Positions 60,681-64,000 of a DNA stretch of 64,000 bases are shown in pieces (the stretch's first letter is position 1; the number at the start of each line of letters is the position of its first letter). Origin of the DNA: Pseudonocardiaceae bacterium YIM PH 21723 (GTDB lineage: Bacteria > Actinomycetota > Actinomycetes > Mycobacteriales > Pseudonocardiaceae). Where the stretch lies: positions 124,001-188,000 of the forward strand of contig QZFT01000034.1 of the NCBI GenBank assembly GCA_003600225.1. The letters are read 5' to 3'. Made by a program: the position numbers and the translations under genes. The notes under the pieces were generated by a model. The model did no database searches. It was not told where the DNA came from and saw only the letters and a program-made list of their open reading frames with translations.

Positions 60681-61541
60681 CTACGAATACTCCTCAGCAA
60701 TCTCCACCGCGATCCCCAAAGCCCGCCGAGTCCGCTCCCCATCGGCCAAACTCAACGCCGCATGCACAATGTCCACCACCGCCAAATGCGCCAACCGACT
60801 ACTCGAAGCTGCCATCTGCAACCCCAGATCCGGCCCCCCGGCAACCAGCAACGCAGCAGCCAGCCCAGCCAACGGTGAAGCGGCGAAACTGGTGATGGCC
60901 ACTACCCCGGCCCCAGCAGTCACCCCAGCGGAAGCCACCGACAACGTCTCCTGACTCTGCCCCGAGTGACTGATCGCCACCACCACATCCCCAGGGTGCA
61001 ACAGCCGAGCCTGCAACTGCCCGGTCCGCGCGTCCCGAGGCGCACTCACCCGGCACCCGATGGCCGTCCACCGATAGGCAGCATCAGCCGCCGGAGCAGC
61101 CGAAGTCCCCACCCCGAACACCAGAATCGACTCCGCAGCGGTCAACAGCTCAACCGCCCGCCCCAGCTCCACAGAGTCGATGGTGGCGCGCGTAGCACTG
61201 ATGCTGGTCGCGTGACTGGACAACACCAGTTCACTGATCTCGTCCACAGTGGACGCACGCGTCAGCTCACCGGGCCGCGCCGAATCCTGGTGCAGCGCAA
61301 GGTCGCCGGCCAACGCCAGCTTGAGGTCACCGAACCCGGGGAACCCGGCCGCACGGACGGCACGCACCACGGTCGCCGGTGAGACCTCCGCGCGTTCGGC
61401 GACCTCCTGAGTACTGGCCGACCGGACGAAGGTCGAGTCCTCCAGCACCAGGCGCATCACCTTGGCCTCACTGGGCCGCAGGCCGGGCAGCACGGCCATG
61501 ATCGACGCCTGCAACCCGCCGGGCACGAACTTGGAAACCAT
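60681..61541 (-). CDS. MurR/RpiR-family regulator (HTH + SIS domain)
   Basis: A 286-aa protein: N-terminal RpiR HTH at ~15-80 (LRPSEAKVMRLVLEDSTFVRSASTQEVAERAEVSPATVVRAVRAAGFPGFGDLK) and a SIS sugar-phosphate-binding domain at ~115-245 (ILVFGVGTSA, ISHSGQSQETL). ATG 61541 was chosen; 61550 is possible. It is divergent from an EamA transporter, with palindromes over the start, so it probably represses both until a sugar phosphate or amino sugar binds. Confidence 0.92.
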   Translation of the reverse strand: MVSKFVPGGLQASIMAVLPGLRPSEAKVMRLVLEDSTFVRSASTQEVAERAEVSPATVVRAVRAAGFPGFGDLKLALAGDLALHQDSARPGELTRASTVDEISELVLSSHATSISATRATIDSVELGRAVELLTAAESILVFGVGTSAAPAADAAYRWTAIGCRVSAPRDARTGQLQARLLHPGDVVVAISHSGQSQETLSVASAGVTAGAGVVAITSFAASPLAGLAAALLVAGGPDLGLQMAASSSRLAHLAVVDIVHAALSLADGERTRRALGIAVEIAEEYS

Positions 61542-61578
61542 GTTTCCCATGTTAGCTTCTTTAGGGAACAAAGTTTCA
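61533..61578. promoter_or_regulatory. Paired operators in the RpiR/EamA divergent promoter
   Basis: Site 1 is a perfect palindrome GGAAAC-CAT-GTTTCC at 61533-61547, covering the RpiR start codon. Site 2, GGGAAC-AAA-GTTTCA at 61564-61578, is a near copy. Centres are 31 bases apart (three helical turns), suited to cooperative binding by an RpiR tetramer. Confidence 0.8.
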
Positions 61579-61590
61579 CAAGGGGGATTC

Positions 61591-62448
61591 GTGCATTCGC
61601 TCGCTTTATCCATGCTGGTCGCCGCCGCCGTGCTGCACGCGGTCTGGAATTTCGCCGCCAAACGGGTCGGGGGCGGTGGCGCCGTGTTCGTCTGGTGGTA
61701 CTCGGTGATCGCCTCGGTGGTCTGCCTGCCCTTCGCCATCGGTGAACTGGCGACCATGCAAGCCACGCCGCACTGGTCCTGGCTGGTGGCCGCCATCGGC
61801 ACCGCCGTGCTGCACATCGCGTACGGCATCGCCCTGCAACGCGGCTACACGATCGGCGACATGTCCGTGGTGTATCCCCTGGCCAGGGGCACCGGACCAC
61901 TGCTGTCGGTGATCGCCGCGGTGCTGCTGTTCGGTGAGCACCCCGGCCTGGCCGGGCTGCTGGGCGCCCTCGCCGTGGTGCTCGGCGTGCTGGTGATCAG
62001 CATCAACCCATCGGCGGGCGGTCCGGGGCTGACCAGTGTGGGCTACGGCGTGCTGACCGGTGCCACCATCGCCGCGTACACGCTGTGGGACGCACACGCC
62101 GTCAACGGGGCGGGCATGCCACCGCTCGCCTACTACACCGCGGGCTGCGTGCTGCAGAGCCTGATGCTCACCCCGCACGTGCTGGCCAACCGGCCGGAGA
62201 TGGACCGGCTGCGCCGCGATCACCGGCGGGAACTGTGGATCGTCGGCGTGCTCTCCTCCGCCGCCTATGTACTGGTGCTGTACGCGATGCGCACTACCCC
62301 GATCAGCGTGGTGGCTCCGGTCCGCGAGCTGAGCATCGTGCTGGGCAGCCTGGCCGCGTGGCGCATCCTCGGCGAGCCGAACCCGGCTCGCCGGCTCGTC
62401 GGCGCGTCCATCGTGCTGGCGGGCATCGTCGGGATCGCCGCAGGCTAG
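61591..62448 (+). CDS. EamA/DMT-family transporter
   Basis: A 285-aa membrane protein of two five-helix EamA repeats: [15 protein letters not shown] at the start, [28 protein letters not shown] near ~85, and [24 protein letters not shown] near ~250. DMT exporters release amino acids or small metabolites. GTG start with AGGGGG just upstream. It is controlled by the divergent RpiR. Substrate unknown. Confidence 0.9.
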   Translation: MHSLALSMLVAAAVLHAVWNFAAKRVGGGGAVFVWWYSVIASVVCLPFAIGELATMQATPHWSWLVAAIGTAVLHIAYGIALQRGYTIGDMSVVYPLARGTGPLLSVIAAVLLFGEHPGLAGLLGALAVVLGVLVISINPSAGGPGLTSVGYGVLTGATIAAYTLWDAHAVNGAGMPPLAYYTAGCVLQSLMLTPHVLANRPEMDRLRRDHRRELWIVGVLSSAAYVLVLYAMRTTPISVVAPVRELSIVLGSLAAWRILGEPNPARRLVGASIVLAGIVGIAAG

Positions 62449-62483
62449 GGAATCCGCGGCGGGCGTCCGGCGTTCCACCAGAC

Positions 62484-63524
62484 GTGAGGCTCTCCGTGCT
62501 GGACCGCTCGCCGATCAAGGCGGGACACACCGCCGCCGACGCGCTCCGGGCCACCGTGGCCATGGCCCGCGAGGTGGAACGGCTCGGCTACCACCGGTTC
62601 TGGGTCTCCGAGCACCACAGCGTGCCCGGGATCGCCGGATCGGCGCCCACCGTACTGGCGGCGGCGATCGCCGCGGCCACCGAGCGCATCCGGATCGGCA
62701 CCGGCGGCGTGATGCTGCCCAACCATCAGCCCCTGGTCGTCGCGGAACAGTTCGGCGTGCTGGCCTCGCTGTTCCCCGGCCGCATCGACATCGGCCTGGG
62801 CCGCTCGGTCGGCTTCACCGGCGGGATCCGCCGGGCACTCGGCCACGACAAGGCCGACGTCGAGCGGTTCCCCGAGCACCTCGACGAACTGCTCAGCTAC
62901 CTCGACGGCGGCAACCGGGGCGTGCACGCCAACCCCGGAGAGGGCCTGCGGCTGCCGGTGTTCCTCCTCGCAACCGGCGCGGGCGCACTGCACGCGGCGG
63001 AGAAGGGGCTGCCGCTGGTGATCGCCCCGATCGGCGGCGTCGAGCGGATGGCCGAGCTGATCGACCGGTACCGCGCCGAGTTCCGGCCGTCTCCCTGGGG
63101 CGGAACCCCGTATGTCGTGGTCAGCAGCGCGATCGCCATCGCGGACAGCGAAGCGGCAGCACGGCGGCTGCTGGTGCCGGAGACGTGGTCCGGAGTCCTC
63201 GCCCGCACCCAGGGGGCGTTCCCACCACTGCTGCCGCCGGCCGAGATCGAGGCGTCGACCATGACCGACCGGGAACGTGAACTCCTCGACGAATCCCTTG
63301 GCGGACAGGTGTTCGGCACCGAGGACCAGGTGCTCCCCCGGCTCCGTGAACTTCTCGAACGCACCGGGGCGGACGAGCTCCTGGTGACCACGAGCACCTA
63401 CGACGACGCCGATCGGCTCGGCGTGTACCGCCGTTTGGCCGCGGGGCTTCAGAACGTGATCAGCCCGGAGCCGGGAATTCACTGCGCCGTCGAATTGGCA
63501 TTCAAGGCTGAACTATGTGACTGA
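62484..63524 (+). CDS. Luciferase-like flavin-dependent monooxygenase
   Basis: A 346-aa member of the bacterial luciferase-like group (LLM): [12 protein letters not shown] at the start, [21 protein letters not shown] at ~40 (EHH motif), [22 protein letters not shown] at ~75, and [13 protein letters not shown]. It needs reduced FMN or F420. The GTG at 62484 was chosen because the conserved strand begins right after it, though no clear RBS is seen. It overlaps the phospholipase gene by 8 bases. Confidence 0.9.
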   Translation: MRLSVLDRSPIKAGHTAADALRATVAMAREVERLGYHRFWVSEHHSVPGIAGSAPTVLAAAIAAATERIRIGTGGVMLPNHQPLVVAEQFGVLASLFPGRIDIGLGRSVGFTGGIRRALGHDKADVERFPEHLDELLSYLDGGNRGVHANPGEGLRLPVFLLATGAGALHAAEKGLPLVIAPIGGVERMAELIDRYRAEFRPSPWGGTPYVVVSSAIAIADSEAAARRLLVPETWSGVLARTQGAFPPLLPPAEIEASTMTDRERELLDESLGGQVFGTEDQVLPRLRELLERTGADELLVTTSTYDDADRLGVYRRLAAGLQNVISPEPGIHCAVELAFKAELCD

Positions 63525-64000
63525 ACAACAATCCGGGGTCTCCCGGCGCAGGCTGCTGGGGGCTGCGGCCGGCGGCGTTGCCCTGTCCCTGCTCCCACCG
63601 TCCCTGCACAAGGCCATGGCGCAACCGATGCGCCCCGGCGGGCTGGCCGGCGTCGAGCACGTCATCGTGCTGATGCAGGAGAACCGCTCGTTCGACCACT
63701 ACTACGGCAGGCTGCGGGGCGTCCGCGGCTACGCCGACCGCAACCCGCTGACACTGCCCACCGGCGAGTCGGTGTTCCGGCAGCCCAAGCCGGGCGGCGG
63801 CGAGGTGCTGCCGTTCTCGCTGCGCGAGGGAGCCCAGCGTGAGGGCCGCGCCGGTTCGGACATCCAGTACCTGGGCGACCTGAACCACTCCTTCGACGGC
63901 ACCACGAAGGCGTGGGGCAAGGGCTGGAACAACGACTGGATCGCCGCCAAGACCGCGGCGACCATGACCTACTACGAGCGCCAGGACATCCCGCTGCAGT
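63517..64000 (+). CDS. Tat-secreted phospholipase C (partial, runs off window)
   Basis: An open frame of 161 codons to the window end. The Tat signal SRRRLLGAAAG is followed by a hydrophobic stretch. Then comes EHVIVLMQENRSFDHYYG, the metal-site motif of the phosphoesterase/phospholipase C family (Plc A-D of actinobacteria), and YLGDLNHSFDG. Intact enzymes are ~500-700 aa, so most of the protein lies outside. It cleaves phosphatidylcholine-type lipids outside the cell. GTG start overlaps the LLM stop region. Confidence 0.92.
   Translation, partial: MTEQQSGVSRRRLLGAAAGGVALSLLPPSLHKAMAQPMRPGGLAGVEHVIVLMQENRSFDHYYGRLRGVRGYADRNPLTLPTGESVFRQPKPGGGEVLPFSLREGAQREGRAGSDIQYLGDLNHSFDGTTKAWGKGWNNDWIAAKTAATMTYYERQDIPLQ

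Noticed and set aside
1-64000. CRISPR arrays, rRNA and tRNA genes
   Set aside because: No spaced direct-repeat array and no recognisable tRNA or rRNA sequence on either strand by eye.

Overview
The window is high-GC DNA with many GTG starts, mycothiol-type enzymes, TetR/SARP/RpiR regulators, a WYL fragment, an RGCVC-type mini-protein and a 13E12-type HNH remnant. This points to a filamentous actinomycete, most likely a Pseudonocardiales member. That placement is inferred from gene content; no rRNA or tRNA gene was recognised.

Positions 1 to about 23.6 kb, possibly to 26.1 kb, form the most interesting locus. An EPSP-synthase (AroA) homologue with intact catalytic residues (5' end outside the window) overlaps a divergent cofactor-independent phosphoglycerate mutase (iPGM) homologue. 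A 71-aa protein, a PiT-type permease and a phosphonopyruvate-decarboxylase homologue follow. Facing them is one long minus-strand operon, 16.4 to 4.7 kb: CTP-synthase-like amidotransferase, short-chain reductase, single-module iterative-type PKS (KS-AT-DH-KR-ACP-ACP), KAS III-like enzyme and PhnD/PhnC/PhnE transporter. A mycothiol-type protein and an acyl-CoA dehydrogenase diverge from it. Beyond an IS5-type transposase remnant lie an MFS transporter and an arsenic module: an ArsO-like flavoprotein with a tail of paired cysteines, a divergent ArsR, an ArsD-like Cys-rich protein and a cutinase-like hydrolase. A Tat-dependent molybdopterin oxidoreductase sits convergent to it.

The set AroA-like + iPGM-like + decarboxylase + PKS + CTP-synthase-like protein + phosphonate-type transporter + ars genes matches the arseno-organic (bisenarsan-type) cluster described in Streptomyces lividans/coelicolor, as I remember it. 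The proposed flow is: arsenate entry (PiT/PhnCDE), arsonoenolpyruvate (AroA-like), arsonopyruvate (iPGM-like mutase), arsonoacetaldehyde (decarboxylase), reduction (perhaps the SDR), and joining to a polyketide. An ordinary phosphonate pathway is the alternative, but no PEP mutase is visible.

26.1-30.0 kb is a gene-poor accessory stretch: a DUF4238 protein, an SpdB-like DUF2637 membrane protein with a small partner (integrative-element debris) and a headless WYL regulator. 30.0-38.0 kb holds small secreted or membrane proteins, a serine hydrolase, a GT87 mannosyltransferase with a decayed second copy beside it, an SDR/TetR pair with a near-perfect operator, an ECF sigma factor, an NlpC/P60-like protein, a SARP regulator and a TetR.

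38.1-52.9 kb looks like a stress and envelope region: a second molybdopterin oxidoreductase, a six-gene Asp23/Gls24 operon, a 1443-aa P-type ATPase with a degenerate duplicated half, a fatty-acid desaturase, and an operon of a PoxB-like ThDP enzyme, a HAD hydrolase, a CBS pair and an SRPBCC protein. 53.0-64.0 kb holds a GMC oxidoreductase, a GNAT, a carboxylic acid reductase with a divergent TetR, an APH-like kinase, an HNH remnant with a perfect 19-bp inverted repeat, an RpiR regulator divergent from an EamA transporter, a luciferase-like monooxygenase, and the start of a Tat-secreted phospholipase C.
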